In this document: in pieces, positions 22,252 to 30,100 of the stretch
Position numbering within the stretch: the first letter of the stretch is position 1
Layout of the letters: each line of letters begins with the position of its first letter
Translations under genes and position numbers: made by a program
Virus record (IMG/VR): IMGVR_UViG_3300012920_000126
Location: 1-34,305 of that record
Length of the DNA: 34,305 nucleotides
Source of the DNA: a virus
Direction: 5' to 3' (one strand)
The notes under the pieces: model-generated
Told to the model about the DNA's origin: nothing
Databases searched by the model: none
What the model saw: the letters and a program-made list of their open reading frames with translations, nothing else

Positions 22252-22863
22252 TCATCTATAAAATATATGACGATCAATTTTGGTGACCACTTCGAAATGA
22301 GGCGCCCACCACGGTTTGACATATTCCGCATGATAGTACAAACTACCATCCGTTATGTCTACTGTATCTAGGTACAAAATATCTGTTACTAGATTCAGAA
22401 TCTCTTCGTAAGTTTCCAAGTCAACTGGTATATCACTCTTACCGTCACACCACCATGAGAAGTGGCATTGATGTCTGACTGGTAGAATGTTACCTTTCCA
22501 ATTCTTGTAGGTAGGCCCTTGTTGGACTACTCCACAGATTGTATTCGGAAACCTCTCGTTATTTAATCTGTTTATGACTACTTGCGCTACCGCAACTTGT
22601 CCTGCTTTTGATTCGCCTCGTGATTCGAAGTACGAGTTTAACGCAAGACATTCGATCTCACGTTCACTATAAAAAACCTCTTCCGGTTCCGGAATAGGTA
22701 AGTCTTCCCCTGATTGTGCCTCAAGAAGAGGCGGAATAACTTCCTGTATAACTTCCGGTTCCGGAAGAGGTAAAACCTCGACCTCAGGCGTTCTTGTAGT
22801 AAATGCGTAGATAACATACGCAATTACAATTAATGATCCGTATGCGATTAAGTTTCTAGCCAT
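22252..22863 (-). CDS. SleB/CwlJ-type cell-wall hydrolase with N-terminal membrane anchor
   Basis: 203 residues. An N-terminal hydrophobic helix (about 6-22, IAYGSLIVIAYVIYAF) is followed by a Pro/Glu-rich stalk (about 27-65) that contains a direct repeat (LP(L/I)PEPE). The catalytic SleB domain (about 68-203) has ECLALNSYFESRGESKAGQ (Glu 78 or 81 as candidate catalytic residue), VAVAQVVINRL, FPNTICGVVQQ and HQCHFSWWCDGK. It cleaves peptidoglycan and probably acts in lysis as a signal-anchor-release-type endolysin; I infer the export mode from the helix. ATG 22863; overlaps the next gene upstream by 16 bp. Confidence 0.85.
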   Translation of the reverse strand: MARNLIAYGSLIVIAYVIYAFTTRTPEVEVLPLPEPEVIQEVIPPLLEAQSGEDLPIPEPEEVFYSEREIECLALNSYFESRGESKAGQVAVAQVVINRLNNERFPNTICGVVQQGPTYKNWKGNILPVRHQCHFSWWCDGKSDIPVDLETYEEILNLVTDILYLDTVDITDGSLYYHAEYVKPWWAPHFEVVTKIDRHIFYR

Positions 22864-23105
22864 AACTTAGTAGCTCCTAGATGTTCGTTAACTTGTTCCC
22901 ACGTTAACCATCCTATAACATCATCGCCAGCGTCACTGAATATTTTCTGAGTCAACCACTCTCCGTCTTTGTCCCAGACTGCAATTTCCCAAAGACCTTG
23001 TTTACTACCGTAACTACCATCGTGTTTTATGGCAGAGAAAGTGGTTTCTTTATTTAGGATTTGTGTTTTTGCAACACCGTTAAGGTGTTCTCTCGTATTC
23101 CACAT
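22848..23105 (-). CDS. Conserved hypothetical protein, 85 residues
   Basis: A Trp-rich soluble protein (nine Trp), opening MWNTREHLNGVAKTQILNKE with a beta-rich centre (GLWEIAVWDKDGEWLTQKIF) and a C-terminal helix. No family recognised. It is joined by TAATG overlap to the gene upstream and overlaps the SleB gene downstream by 16 bp. Confidence 0.55.
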   Translation of the reverse strand: MWNTREHLNGVAKTQILNKETTFSAIKHDGSYGSKQGLWEIAVWDKDGEWLTQKIFSDAGDDVIGWLTWEQVNEHLGATKLWLET

Positions 23106-23608
23106 TATGCGGCCTCCGGAGCATACACCTCAAACCATGCACCAAGGTCTTTGTATTGGATAATCTGACCGTTGATCATCTCAAAGGATGATTCATACTT
23201 GTCACGTTCACCGTTGTTCAAAACAAAAGTCTCGTACTTCTTTGCGATCTCTTTTCGCATGTAACCATACTCTTGGTTGTTAACAGTACGGTTTGCACGA
23301 AACTCACCATTGTCATCAATGGAGATGTAGCAAGGTGATTCCCACTCTTGCACGTGGTCTGACTCCACGAAATCGACATCGTCGATTAGTTCGGAACCAA
23401 TGATGTACTCCTCAAAGTACTCTGACTTCGACTCAATCGAAGATTCTAGAGCTTTCCAGAAATCACGATCCTGAGCGGCACGAAGGGATACCTTCGTAAT
23501 GTAGGTGTCACCACCCTTGAACTTCCAGTACTGAGGGCATTCGCCCTTACCGTCCCAATCATGGGCACCGTAGTTCTCACGGTGTTGAGTTTGGAATACA
23601 ATATACAT
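23105..23608 (-). CDS. Conserved hypothetical protein, 167 residues
   Basis: The N-terminus MYIVFQTQHRENYGAHDWDG and following KGECPQYWKFKGGDTY are distinctive, and I believe they recur in phage and plasmid hypothetical proteins, but no function is known to me. The central region is acidic (SELIDDVDFVESDHVQEWES) and a beta strand precedes the C-terminus. ATG 23608 overlaps the upstream stop by a single base (TAATG). Confidence 0.55.
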   Translation of the reverse strand: MYIVFQTQHRENYGAHDWDGKGECPQYWKFKGGDTYITKVSLRAAQDRDFWKALESSIESKSEYFEEYIIGSELIDDVDFVESDHVQEWESPCYISIDDNGEFRANRTVNNQEYGYMRKEIAKKYETFVLNNGERDKYESSFEMINGQIIQYKDLGAWFEVYAPEAA

Positions 23609-23901
23609 TACACTTTCCCCTTATAACCAAGTTGCTTCATCGCCTGAACCGGACTAGATTCTTTCTCCAGTTTGACGTACTCTTCAACAGAAACGTTCTT
23701 CACTAGGAAGTTGACCCACGCCTTCCAAGGCTTGTATGGCCCATACTTGAACCTTGCGATAAACTCAGGTTTTGGTTTACCAATCCAAGATGGGTGACAG
23801 TTAGGTCTTGCAACTTCCATGTTGACAGACTCTTCGTGTCTGCCTCTATACATGAGGTACATACCGTCCCAAACGAACTCTTCTTTAACAAATGCAGTCA
23901 T
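23608..23901 (-). CDS. Conserved hypothetical protein, 97 residues
   Basis: A basic, aromatic-rich protein (MTAFVKEEFVWDGMYLMYRG, a KYGPYKPWKAWVNFLVKNV centre). No recognised domain. It is the first gene of a small operon (23901 to 22252) with its own promoter just upstream at 23932-23960. ATG 23901; SD GAGAGG about seven bases upstream. Confidence 0.55.
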   Translation of the reverse strand: MTAFVKEEFVWDGMYLMYRGRHEESVNMEVARPNCHPSWIGKPKPEFIARFKYGPYKPWKAWVNFLVKNVSVEEYVKLEKESSPVQAMKQLGYKGKV

Positions 23902-23931
23902 AATTTACCTCTCTCATCAATTTATGTACCC

Positions 23932-23960
23932 ATTATGACATAAACTTGGTATGAAGGCAA
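23932..23960 (-). promoter_or_regulatory. Probable host-type promoter for 23901-22252 operon
   Basis: TTGCCT (23955-23960), 17-bp spacer, CATAAT (23932-23937). The two boxes have 4/6 and 5/6 matches. It lies in the 82-bp space between genes, directly after an A/T-run region. Confidence 0.45.
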
Positions 23961-23983
23961 GCGTTTTTTGAAAAAAAATTTAA

Positions 23984-24142
23984 TTATTTTTTGGTAATAT
24001 TTAACTTCTTTTCGAGATTTGCAACTGTCTTTTCCTTGGTTTTCAACCAAGATTCTTCGGTTCTCTTCCCTTTTGGGAAGAACTTGGACGCAAGAAGGCG
24101 CTCATATGCACCCTTCTGTCTTTCTACAAGACCTTTCTTCAT
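23984..24142 (-). CDS. 52-residue Lys-rich small protein
   Basis: ATG 24142 to TAA 23984. It reads MKKGLVERQKGAYERLLASK, then FFPKGKRTEESWLKTKEKTV and ANLEKKLNITKK. The ATG overlaps the upstream gene's TGA (ATGA), which supports translation. The sequence is strongly basic and predicted mostly helical, so binding to nucleic acid or ribosomes is possible, but no family is recognised. Its 3' end runs into an A/T tract (minus strand: eight T after AATTAAA) that might end transcription, although no adjoining hairpin is clear. Confidence 0.55.
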   Translation of the reverse strand: MKKGLVERQKGAYERLLASKFFPKGKRTEESWLKTKEKTVANLEKKLNITKK

Positions 24143-24327
24143 GTCAGTTCCTCTAGTTTAACAACTGTGGTTTTGATAACATCTTCCCACTCACCATTAT
24201 CTAACTTAACAACCCAACGGTCATTGGTAGGGTTGTTCAGGTTTTTGGGTAAGGTTCCTTCTACTACAAGTGTAACTTCTGGTTTCTTCCAGTGCTTGTA
24301 TGTGATCCTAACCTTACGCACCGTCAT
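24139..24327 (-). CDS. Small beta-rich hypothetical protein, 62 residues
   Basis: MTVRKVRITYKHWKKPEVTL, then VVEGTLPKN and RWVVKLDNGEWEDVIKTTVV: alternating strands typical of a small barrel, basic at the N-terminus. No family recognised. ATG 24327 overlaps the upstream cupin gene by 14 bp and its stop overlaps the next small gene as ATGA. Confidence 0.5.
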   Translation of the reverse strand: MTVRKVRITYKHWKKPEVTLVVEGTLPKNLNNPTNDRWVVKLDNGEWEDVIKTTVVKLEELT

Positions 24328-24742
24328 AGTTCAAATCGTGATTGGGGTTACCTACGTGATCTTCGTGAGCATCAACGTCTAGTGCATGTCCTTGGGTTCG
24401 ACGTACAATGTCGTTAGCGTCAAACTCTGCCCAATACAATTCGAAAGCGACACCATCTTCAACACCAACGAATTGATGCCACTTGCCGGGAGCTACCTTA
24501 TAGTACTCTCCTGCTTTCAAGATGGTTTGATCACAGATAGTCGGACGTGCATCATTAGGTCTTTCACCATCTGACCACGTACGAACCATAAGTTTACCAG
24601 ACTCAACATAGAATCCGTTCCACTTAGTTCTGTGATAATGTTCACTGCAACAGTGATTTGATTTAAACTCAATTCGATGAAACTCGAACGAAGGGGTATG
24701 TTCTATGAGTTCTGTATTACCCCAAACCTTTCCTGATTTCAT
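24314..24742 (-). CDS. Cupin (mannose-6-phosphate-isomerase-like) protein
   Basis: 142 residues. SNHCCSEHYHRTKWNGFYVE (about 28-47) carries the cupin motif-1 metal His cluster (HYHR..). KAGEYYKVAPGKWHQFVGVE (about 77-96) supplies motif 2 with PGxxH. AFELYWAEFDANDIVRR follows the type II sugar-isomerase cupin pattern (ElqwG...eeDIvR). It may act on a phosphosugar or nucleotide-sugar precursor, but the active residues do not fix the substrate. The last 25 residues are His/Asp-rich. ATG 24742 is immediately after the tRNA-Gly. Confidence 0.68.
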   Translation of the reverse strand: MKSGKVWGNTELIEHTPSFEFHRIEFKSNHCCSEHYHRTKWNGFYVESGKLMVRTWSDGERPNDARPTICDQTILKAGEYYKVAPGKWHQFVGVEDGVAFELYWAEFDANDIVRRTQGHALDVDAHEDHVGNPNHDLNYDGA

Positions 24743-24755
24743 TTGTTCTCCAAAT

Positions 24756-24829
24756 TGGAGCGGAGTGATGGATTCGCACCACCATCGCAGTACTGGGAGT
24801 ACCGTGTTTTACTTTTAAACTAACTCCGC
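24756..24829 (-). tRNA. tRNA-Gly (anticodon CCC)
   Basis: Folds as a complete cloverleaf: acceptor GCGGAGT/ACTCCGC, D stem GTTT/AAAC, anticodon stem CGGTA/TACTG with loop CTCCCAG (anticodon CCC, codon GGG), T stem GGTGG/CCATC with loop TGCGAAT. CCA is encoded at the 3' end. Confidence 0.88.
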
Positions 24830-24837
24830 ATGATTGT

Positions 24838-24914
24838 TGGCGCACCTGATAGGACTCGAACCTATAACCTACAGCTTAGAAGGCTGTTGCTCTATCCAGT
24901 TGAGCTACAGGCGC
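24838..24914 (-). tRNA. tRNA-Arg (anticodon TCT)
   Basis: Cloverleaf with acceptor GCGCCTG/CAGGTGC (one G-T pair), D stem GCTC/GAGC, anticodon stem ACAGC/GCTGT with loop CTTCTAA (anticodon TCT, codons AGA/AGG), T stem ATAGG/CCTAT with loop TTCGAGT. Discriminator G and encoded CCA. It lies 8 bp from tRNA-Gly, likely co-transcribed. Confidence 0.93.
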
Positions 24915-24920
24915 TCTGAA

Positions 24921-25148
24921 CTACTCAGAGTCGCCGGCAGCTTCGGATTGAATACCTTCTACCAACTGAACAACGTTCATTGCTTGGTCACGTAATTGAC
25001 CAATGGTAGAGAGTTCCTCTCCTTTAAATCCGCCACGCTGTACCACAGTGTCAATAACTGCGATAGTCGAACGGGATACCCTATTTGCCAACTCAACGAG
25101 TTGTTCCAAATCGGGATTTGGTTGTGGTGCTTCTGCTTGTTTTGCCAT
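24921..25148 (-). CDS. Small conserved protein next to gp45
   Basis: 75 residues. A Pro/Ala-rich head (MAKQAEAPQPNPDLEQLVEL) is followed by two predicted amphipathic helices (LANRVSRSTIAVIDTVVQRG and TIGQLRDQAMNVVQLVEGIQ), suggesting a small coiled-coil or bundle. No family recognised. ATG 25148 with GGAG nine bases upstream; it starts four bases after gp45 ends and is followed directly by the tRNAs. Confidence 0.55.
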   Translation of the reverse strand: MAKQAEAPQPNPDLEQLVELANRVSRSTIAVIDTVVQRGGFKGEELSTIGQLRDQAMNVVQLVEGIQSEAAGDSE

Positions 25149-25152
25149 AATA

Positions 25153-25830
25153 CTATTCTCCAAACGTAGATGATTTTTCTAAAGCAATAAAATATTCAAT
25201 ATCAGATTGAACAGACTTGAACTGAGAGATTAACTTCTTAGAGATGTTCACCTCAAAGTCCTCGTTGACAATCTTCAAATTGTTCACATTCAAAACAAAG
25301 TTGAAATCAACTCCGTCTGTATACGAACCGTCAACATCGATTGTAAACGCATTTGACGTTGCATCCTTAGTATCTAGAACAGAGATTTGAATCGATCCGT
25401 TGTTCGGACGAATAGAAATCTCATTGTGTCCAAGAGCTGCAGCTGCACGCTTGATACGTCCCAATGTCCCATTATCTAGGGAAAAGTTAACTTCAAATTC
25501 AGGAAGGTTGATATCCTTCGAGGGAGAAGTCAACATGTCAGGGTCAGAGTAAAAGTACTTGACCTTTGAACGTCCAGTAGAATCACCCACGACCACATAG
25601 TCTTTCTCAAACGAGAGTACAGGTTTATCAACCAGACCCAAGACATTCAAGAATTCATTTAGATCGTAGATACCAAATCCAACTGGAAAGTCTTCTGTTA
25701 CAGTAGTACGTGAGAACACGTTACGTGCAACCGAAACGGTACGAAGATTGTTCCCTTCTGTGAAAACAATGTTCGGGTTAATACTTGCAAAGTTCTTAAG
25801 AACTCCCAAGGTACGATCAGATAATTCCAT
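25153..25830 (-). CDS. 45: Sliding clamp gp45
   Basis: 225 residues, the size of the T4 clamp. MELSDRTLGVLKNFASINPN opens the first domain. The body has two clamp-fold repeats, with ILNVNNLKI-like strands late in the protein and a C-terminal YFIALEKSSTFGE. The trimeric ring tethers gp43 and also activates late transcription through gp55 (and gp33 in T4). The start is ATG 25830 with an AAGGTGA SD; a GTG at 25839 is too close to that SD. Confidence 0.85.
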   Translation of the reverse strand: MELSDRTLGVLKNFASINPNIVFTEGNNLRTVSVARNVFSRTTVTEDFPVGFGIYDLNEFLNVLGLVDKPVLSFEKDYVVVGDSTGRSKVKYFYSDPDMLTSPSKDINLPEFEVNFSLDNGTLGRIKRAAAALGHNEISIRPNNGSIQISVLDTKDATSNAFTIDVDGSYTDGVDFNFVLNVNNLKIVNEDFEVNISKKLISQFKSVQSDIEYFIALEKSSTFGE

Positions 25831-25858
25831 AATATTCACCTTTGATTAATATGTGCGT

Positions 25859-25888
25859 ATCTTAACATAACGTGTATACCCATGTCAA
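25859..25888 (-). promoter_or_regulatory. Host-type promoter of gp45
   Basis: TTGACA (25883-25888), 18-bp spacer, TAAGAT (25859-25864; 4/6). The TGA stop of gp46 (25885-25887) lies inside the -35 box. Confidence 0.5.
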
Positions 25889-27609
25889 GCCGCATTTTTA
25901 ATTTTACTAAAGTTTTTGTCTTTGACGAATTCGATCCTTCTTTCGAAGGCGGCATCTTCAAGTTCTGCTTTATGCGAGATGACAAATACATTAGTTTCCT
26001 CACCCAACGTATGAATGATCTTCATAAGATTATCCACACCCTCATCGTCCAGAGACGAATCAAATGTTTCATCAAGGATCAGTAGATTGGTTGCTACTGA
26101 GTTCTTCATCTTAGCGATCTGTCTCCAAGTAAATAATAGGGATAGATCGATACGTTGTTTCTCACCTTCACTGAAAGAGTCATACGAGAAGTTGTCACGG
26201 AAACGTGAACGGATAGTCTCGTTGAAACTTTCATCCAAATCAAAATGGACAAAGAAGTCTAGGATTTGTAAGTACTGGTTTGTCAGTTGATTGATCACAG
26301 GTAGATATTGTCTAATGATCTTAGACTTGATACCCGCATCCTTTAGTAGTTCTGCACTGACTTGATTGTATGAGTAGTTCTCATGCAACTTATACTTTGT
26401 GTCTTGTTTTAATTCTAAGTCTTTACTGAAGTCTTCCAGTTGATCATTTGCTTCTGCAAGGTCACTGTTGTTTTCTGCTAGACTATCTATCTCTGTTTGT
26501 ATTCTTTGGACATTACGGTTCAGTCTAGTAATAGTCTGGTTATTATTGTTGACTTCATTTTGTAGATTACGAACCTCTTCTAGTTCCTTATTAAGTTCAG
26601 TCAACTGTGTTTCAAACTCTGACATCTTATCATTAGACTCTGTCATTACCTTAGATAGTTCAGACGCACGAGTCTTGCTTTCTTTGATCTTAGACTGTCG
26701 TAGATCATCATCAATGTCTTGATCACATGTAGGACAAATAGCATTATCCTCAAAGAACTTAGATTGTTTTACTACAGATCGAATCTCAGTTTTAAACGAA
26801 GACTGGTAGTCTAATAACTTCTCACGTGATGTCTGTACCTTCTGCAATTTAGAAGTTACTGACTCAGAACGATTGATTGCATCTTGCATATTCTTATCGT
26901 TGAAGTCTTGTAGTTCTGTGATCTCTTTATGGATCACTTTTATCTCAGTCTCTTTCTCTTTGCGATGGGTGGCGTTCAATGCAGACAGATCACGCAGATA
27001 CTTTTTGTGACCATTGATCTTGGTCTTTACCACTTCAATATCGTGTTCATTACTCTTGATATCTTCTTTCAATACAGACATCTTTTCTTTCAACAAGGCA
27101 TTCATCTTACTGAACATATTGATGTCAAGTAAGTCTTCGATCACCTCACGTCTGTTGTTTGTTGACAACTGCATGAAAGGTATAAAAGAACTAGAACCCA
27201 ACACAACAATCTGGTGGAAGGACTTGTGGTTCAACTTTAGAATATTGCGCTCAAGTATTTGTTGATACTCTTTTGCATGTGAGTTTTGGTTAATCATATT
27301 GTCGTTCGCCCATATCTCAAACTTGTTAGGTTTGATTCCACGTACGATTTTATAATCAACACCGTTGACATTAAATAGGACTTCTACCAAAGTCCCTTTC
27401 TCATTTACTGTATTGATCAACTGCGCCTTGGATATCTTACGGTGAGGTTTACCAAACAACCCAAATGACAATGCATCTAGAATTGTAGACTTACCCGCAC
27501 CATTATGTCCGACTACCAAAGTAGTAGGCGTTTTCTTAAAATCAATTTCAGTAAAGTTGTTTCCGGTAGATAGAAAGTTCTTCCACCGTATCTTTTCAAA
27601 TCTAATCAT
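25885..27609 (-). CDS. 46: Recombination nuclease ATPase subunit gp46 (SbcC/Rad50-like)
   Basis: 574 residues. Walker A VGHNGAGKSTIL (33-44), long coiled coils (about 180-290 and 300-410) and a zinc-hook CPTC (292-295) at the turn. ABC signature SFSEGEKQRIDLSL (about 474-487) and Walker B NLLILDETFDSSLD (about 507-520). With gp47 it resects DNA ends for recombination-dependent replication and degrades host DNA. ATG 27609; overlaps the small zinc-ribbon-like gene by 8 bp. Confidence 0.95.
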   Translation of the reverse strand: MIRFEKIRWKNFLSTGNNFTEIDFKKTPTTLVVGHNGAGKSTILDALSFGLFGKPHRKISKAQLINTVNEKGTLVEVLFNVNGVDYKIVRGIKPNKFEIWANDNMINQNSHAKEYQQILERNILKLNHKSFHQIVVLGSSSFIPFMQLSTNNRREVIEDLLDINMFSKMNALLKEKMSVLKEDIKSNEHDIEVVKTKINGHKKYLRDLSALNATHRKEKETEIKVIHKEITELQDFNDKNMQDAINRSESVTSKLQKVQTSREKLLDYQSSFKTEIRSVVKQSKFFEDNAICPTCDQDIDDDLRQSKIKESKTRASELSKVMTESNDKMSEFETQLTELNKELEEVRNLQNEVNNNNQTITRLNRNVQRIQTEIDSLAENNSDLAEANDQLEDFSKDLELKQDTKYKLHENYSYNQVSAELLKDAGIKSKIIRQYLPVINQLTNQYLQILDFFVHFDLDESFNETIRSRFRDNFSYDSFSEGEKQRIDLSLLFTWRQIAKMKNSVATNLLILDETFDSSLDDEGVDNLMKIIHTLGEETNVFVISHKAELEDAAFERRIEFVKDKNFSKIKNAA

Positions 27610-27811
27610 TCGCTTGGTCTTCTGTTAGTCCACACCAATTACAAGGTGCCCCAGATTCTACATCTATAGGTTGATCATCTACTATACAGTAATGAGACCA
27701 GAATGTCAAGCTTTCTTTTTTCTTGAATATCTTGTCCCATGCATCATAAAACTTTTCACGATCTTTAATGGGTCTGGGTTTACTACCCTTGCCACCATGC
27801 CACTGCGTCAT
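27602..27811 (-). CDS. Small CxxC protein between gp47 and gp46
   Basis: 69 residues, MTQWHGGKGSKPRPIKDREK at the N-terminus and APCNWCGLTEDQ at the C-terminus. Only one CxxC pair is present; the single Cys at 42 or nearby His could complete a metal site. The WHGGKGS.PRPI opening is familiar to me from marine T4-like phages, without known function. ATG 27811 overlaps the gp47 stop (ATGA) and its end overlaps gp46 by 8 bp. Confidence 0.65.
   Translation of the reverse strand: MTQWHGGKGSKPRPIKDREKFYDAWDKIFKKKESLTFWSHYCIVDDQPIDVESGAPCNWCGLTEDQAND
27681..27709 (-). promoter_or_regulatory. Intragenic host-type promoter for gp46
   Basis: TTGACA (27704-27709), 17-bp spacer, TATAGT (27681-27686; 5/6), inside the small CxxC gene and 72 bp before the gp46 ATG. 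Confidence 0.45.
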
Positions 27812-28869
27812 ACAATCTCCATTTGTTGTGCCTCAGTCATCAACGCAGATATCTCCTGTTTGATCCTGTTCTTATCAAGATCAGTGTTGACGTTATCGAT
27901 GTAATCGTATACTAAGGTCTCAGTATCTTCTACGCCTAGTTCATCGGTTACATTCTCACCAATAAACTCTTTAAAGTCTTCCATGACTTTGAGTTCATGT
28001 ATCTTCTGTTGTTGTACACGATCCAGAAATCTTTCGAACTCATATGTATCACCCTTGTTGACTACAATCACCTTGACAAACTTGTTATCAAGATATCTCA
28101 TATCTTTGAACTTGAAGTTGCCCATCTTCTCGTGATCATAATAAATCTTTTCGTAGATAGTAACGGGGTTGTGTACAGGTTTCAGTTCTCTTGTTTCAGT
28201 ATCAAGTATATGGAAATACTTTTTATCATTACAATCATTCCAGAAGAACTCCATCTGTGCACCAAGATAATGAATGTTGTTTTGACTAGACTTCGCATGG
28301 AAGTGTCCGGTCAGAACCATCTCAAAGTTTTCAAAGTGTTTAGGTGACATACCATCATGACATGGCATACCTCTCTGCATATCAAACCCTTGTAACTCTA
28401 GGTGTGCACCAACGATAGGCGCTTTACATTTAGATAAGAACTTCAGGGTCTCCTTCTCGTTTTCATCATTTATCCAAGGGATCAATGCAACGTTTAAACC
28501 ATCGTAGTTAACAACGGATGGTTCCATAATCAGGTTCACTTCATTCATATAGTGACCCTGAAGTTCTTTGAGAGAATTCAGTTCGTTTGTATTCTTGAAG
28601 TACGTGTCATGGTTGCCGGGGATGATATCCATCGTGATACCATACTCACGTAACTTCTCAAGAAATATCTTACGGTTGTGACTCAACGCCTTGAAGTTGA
28701 TTGTCTTACGGTTGTCGTAGTAATCACCAAGGTGTAAGATTTGTTTGATATCATTTTCTATCAGGTACGGGAAAAACACGTCCCTATAGAAACGTTCTTG
28801 ATAGTCCATAAAAATGTCGGACGAATTACGGATACCGCAATGGGTATCATTCAATATTGCTATCTTCAT
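27808..28869 (-). CDS. 47: Recombination nuclease subunit gp47 (SbcD/Mre11-like)
   Basis: A 353-residue calcineurin-type phosphoesterase. Metal motifs: LNDTHCGIRN (5-14), ILHLGDYYDNR (about 44-54), IIPGNHDTYF (about 82-91), VGAHLELQG and LTGHFHAKS (about 186-194). The C-terminal part (about 230-353) is the capping and gp46-binding region. It forms the nuclease of the gp46/gp47 complex. ATG 28869; preceded by its own strong promoter. Confidence 0.95.
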   Translation of the reverse strand: MKIAILNDTHCGIRNSSDIFMDYQERFYRDVFFPYLIENDIKQILHLGDYYDNRKTINFKALSHNRKIFLEKLREYGITMDIIPGNHDTYFKNTNELNSLKELQGHYMNEVNLIMEPSVVNYDGLNVALIPWINDENEKETLKFLSKCKAPIVGAHLELQGFDMQRGMPCHDGMSPKHFENFEMVLTGHFHAKSSQNNIHYLGAQMEFFWNDCNDKKYFHILDTETRELKPVHNPVTIYEKIYYDHEKMGNFKFKDMRYLDNKFVKVIVVNKGDTYEFERFLDRVQQQKIHELKVMEDFKEFIGENVTDELGVEDTETLVYDYIDNVNTDLDKNRIKQEISALMTEAQQMEIV

Positions 28870-28898
28870 AAATTACCTAAATTTAAGATAATGCGAGT

Positions 28899-28928
28899 AG
28901 TATATCACATCGTTTGCTTTCTTGTCAA
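28899..28928 (-). promoter_or_regulatory. Host-type promoter of gp47
   Basis: TTGACA (28923-28928), 18-bp spacer, TATACT (28899-28904; 5/6). The upstream oxygenase gene's TGA stop (28925-28927) is inside the -35 box. Confidence 0.7.
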
Positions 28929-29488
28929 GCGAAACTTAAATTACCTGCTACTGTGATTCTATGCATCTCTGGGTTTGAGTAAAACGGATATACTGCATGT
29001 TTCAATTTCGCATCAAACATAAACATCGTATCCTCAAACGTTTGGTCTACGGGTAACATACTATTTACAATCCCCCCGTATGGGTTTGTATATTGAAACG
29101 AAAAGTGTCCCGCACACGATCCGCCGTTTACATCTGGATACCTAGACATCTCATGTTCTATAAGATAAGGTATCTCGTGGAATATAACAAAACTTAAATC
29201 TCCACCATGTGAGTGCGGGGGATTAAACTCCCCCACCGCCTGATAATTGACCCATAGGTCATTCAGTTTTGTGGGTTTGGCCTTATATGCCCATGCTGTT
29301 GCAACAACAAAGTCCTTAACACTTTCTCGACATTCTCTTAACACATACTCTTGTTTGATATTACCGGAAAGTTTATGGTTGTAACGTTCTTCGGGTATAT
29401 CAAAGAATACTTCGGATCGAATATCTTCAGTTACTTGTTGTGGTACTGAGCAGTGCCAAAAATTACACTCACTTAGAACTTTTTTCAT
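28925..29488 (-). CDS. 2OG-Fe(II) oxygenase-like protein (Oxy_5/TIGR02466 type)
   Basis: 187 residues. LWVNYQAVGEFNPPHSHGGD (78-97) matches the family's W.N....G..n.pH.H. pattern (H92, H94). LSFVIFHEIPY follows, then a distal FDAKLKHAVYPF (H164) and HRITVAGNLSF (R177, 2OG-type Arg). Such proteins are frequent in marine phages; substrates are unknown, with protein or modified-base hydroxylation among the candidates. ATG 29488 overlaps gp55 by 20 bp. Its stop codon forms part of the gp47 promoter. Confidence 0.68.
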   Translation of the reverse strand: MKKVLSECNFWHCSVPQQVTEDIRSEVFFDIPEERYNHKLSGNIKQEYVLRECRESVKDFVVATAWAYKAKPTKLNDLWVNYQAVGEFNPPHSHGGDLSFVIFHEIPYLIEHEMSRYPDVNGGSCAGHFSFQYTNPYGGIVNSMLPVDQTFEDTMFMFDAKLKHAVYPFYSNPEMHRITVAGNLSFA

Positions 29489-30077
29489 CTACTAGGAAAT
29501 CCGTCAAGTCAGAGTCAACCTTTACGGTACGTCTCTTTCTTTTCTTCTGTTCATTTACGTACTCTTTAAAGTCTGCGTCAGCGCCTTTGACCTGATCGAT
29601 CCTTTGACGAAGTACGTCAACAAATGGAACTACATTTGAGAAGTCTGCTTCATCATCTGGATGTCCATCCAAGAATGCTTCAACGCCTGCTTCAGCAATG
29701 TACTTCAGTTTGATGTCCTGTTGTTTCTTTTCTTTCTGGATTCTACGCAGAAAGGCATACCATGATATTTGTGTAAAGTATGCAAAAGCGTTAGGTGTTC
29801 CTGTACGTGTCGCTGTCTTGATATCATAGTTCTCAATCGCCTTGAGACAATTCTCGACTGCGTCCATAACCATCTCTTCACGATAGGTATAACGTACAAA
29901 GTTTGCCTTGTGGGACAATCCCTCTGCGATCTTCAGAAAACATTCTGCCACGTAATTAGGTACAACGGGTTTTGGTTTCCCCTTGTCTTTACATTCAAGT
30001 ACGTGTTCGCAATATTCAACAACAGCTTCAGAAAACTGCCTGTTGTTTACGTAATGGGGTTTCTCTTTTGGTTTCAC
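29469..30077 (-). CDS. 55: Late-transcription sigma factor gp55
   Basis: 202 residues. KPHYVNNRQFSEAVVEYCEH and PNYVAECFLKIAEGLSHKAN near the N-terminus, YREEMVMDAVENCLKAIENY then NAFAYFTQISWYAFLRRIQK (sigma region 2-like core, about 72-130), and an acidic then basic C-terminus ending TDFLVDEKSSK. It directs host RNA polymerase to TATAAATA promoters, three candidates for which lie in this window. The start is GTG 30077, six bases after a strong AGGAG SD. Confidence 0.9.
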   Translation of the reverse strand: MKPKEKPHYVNNRQFSEAVVEYCEHVLECKDKGKPKPVVPNYVAECFLKIAEGLSHKANFVRYTYREEMVMDAVENCLKAIENYDIKTATRTGTPNAFAYFTQISWYAFLRRIQKEKKQQDIKLKYIAEAGVEAFLDGHPDDEADFSNVVPFVDVLRQRIDQVKGADADFKEYVNEQKKRKRRTVKVDSDLTDFLVDEKSSK

Positions 30078-30100
30078 TTTTTACTCCTAAAATTTCACCT

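Noticed and set aside
24000-24060. Hairpins CTTGGTTGAAAACCAAG and CTTCCCAAAAGGGAAG as a terminator
   Set aside because: They lie inside the 52-residue coding frame and the T tract is more than 40 nt beyond, so they do not form a standard intrinsic terminator.
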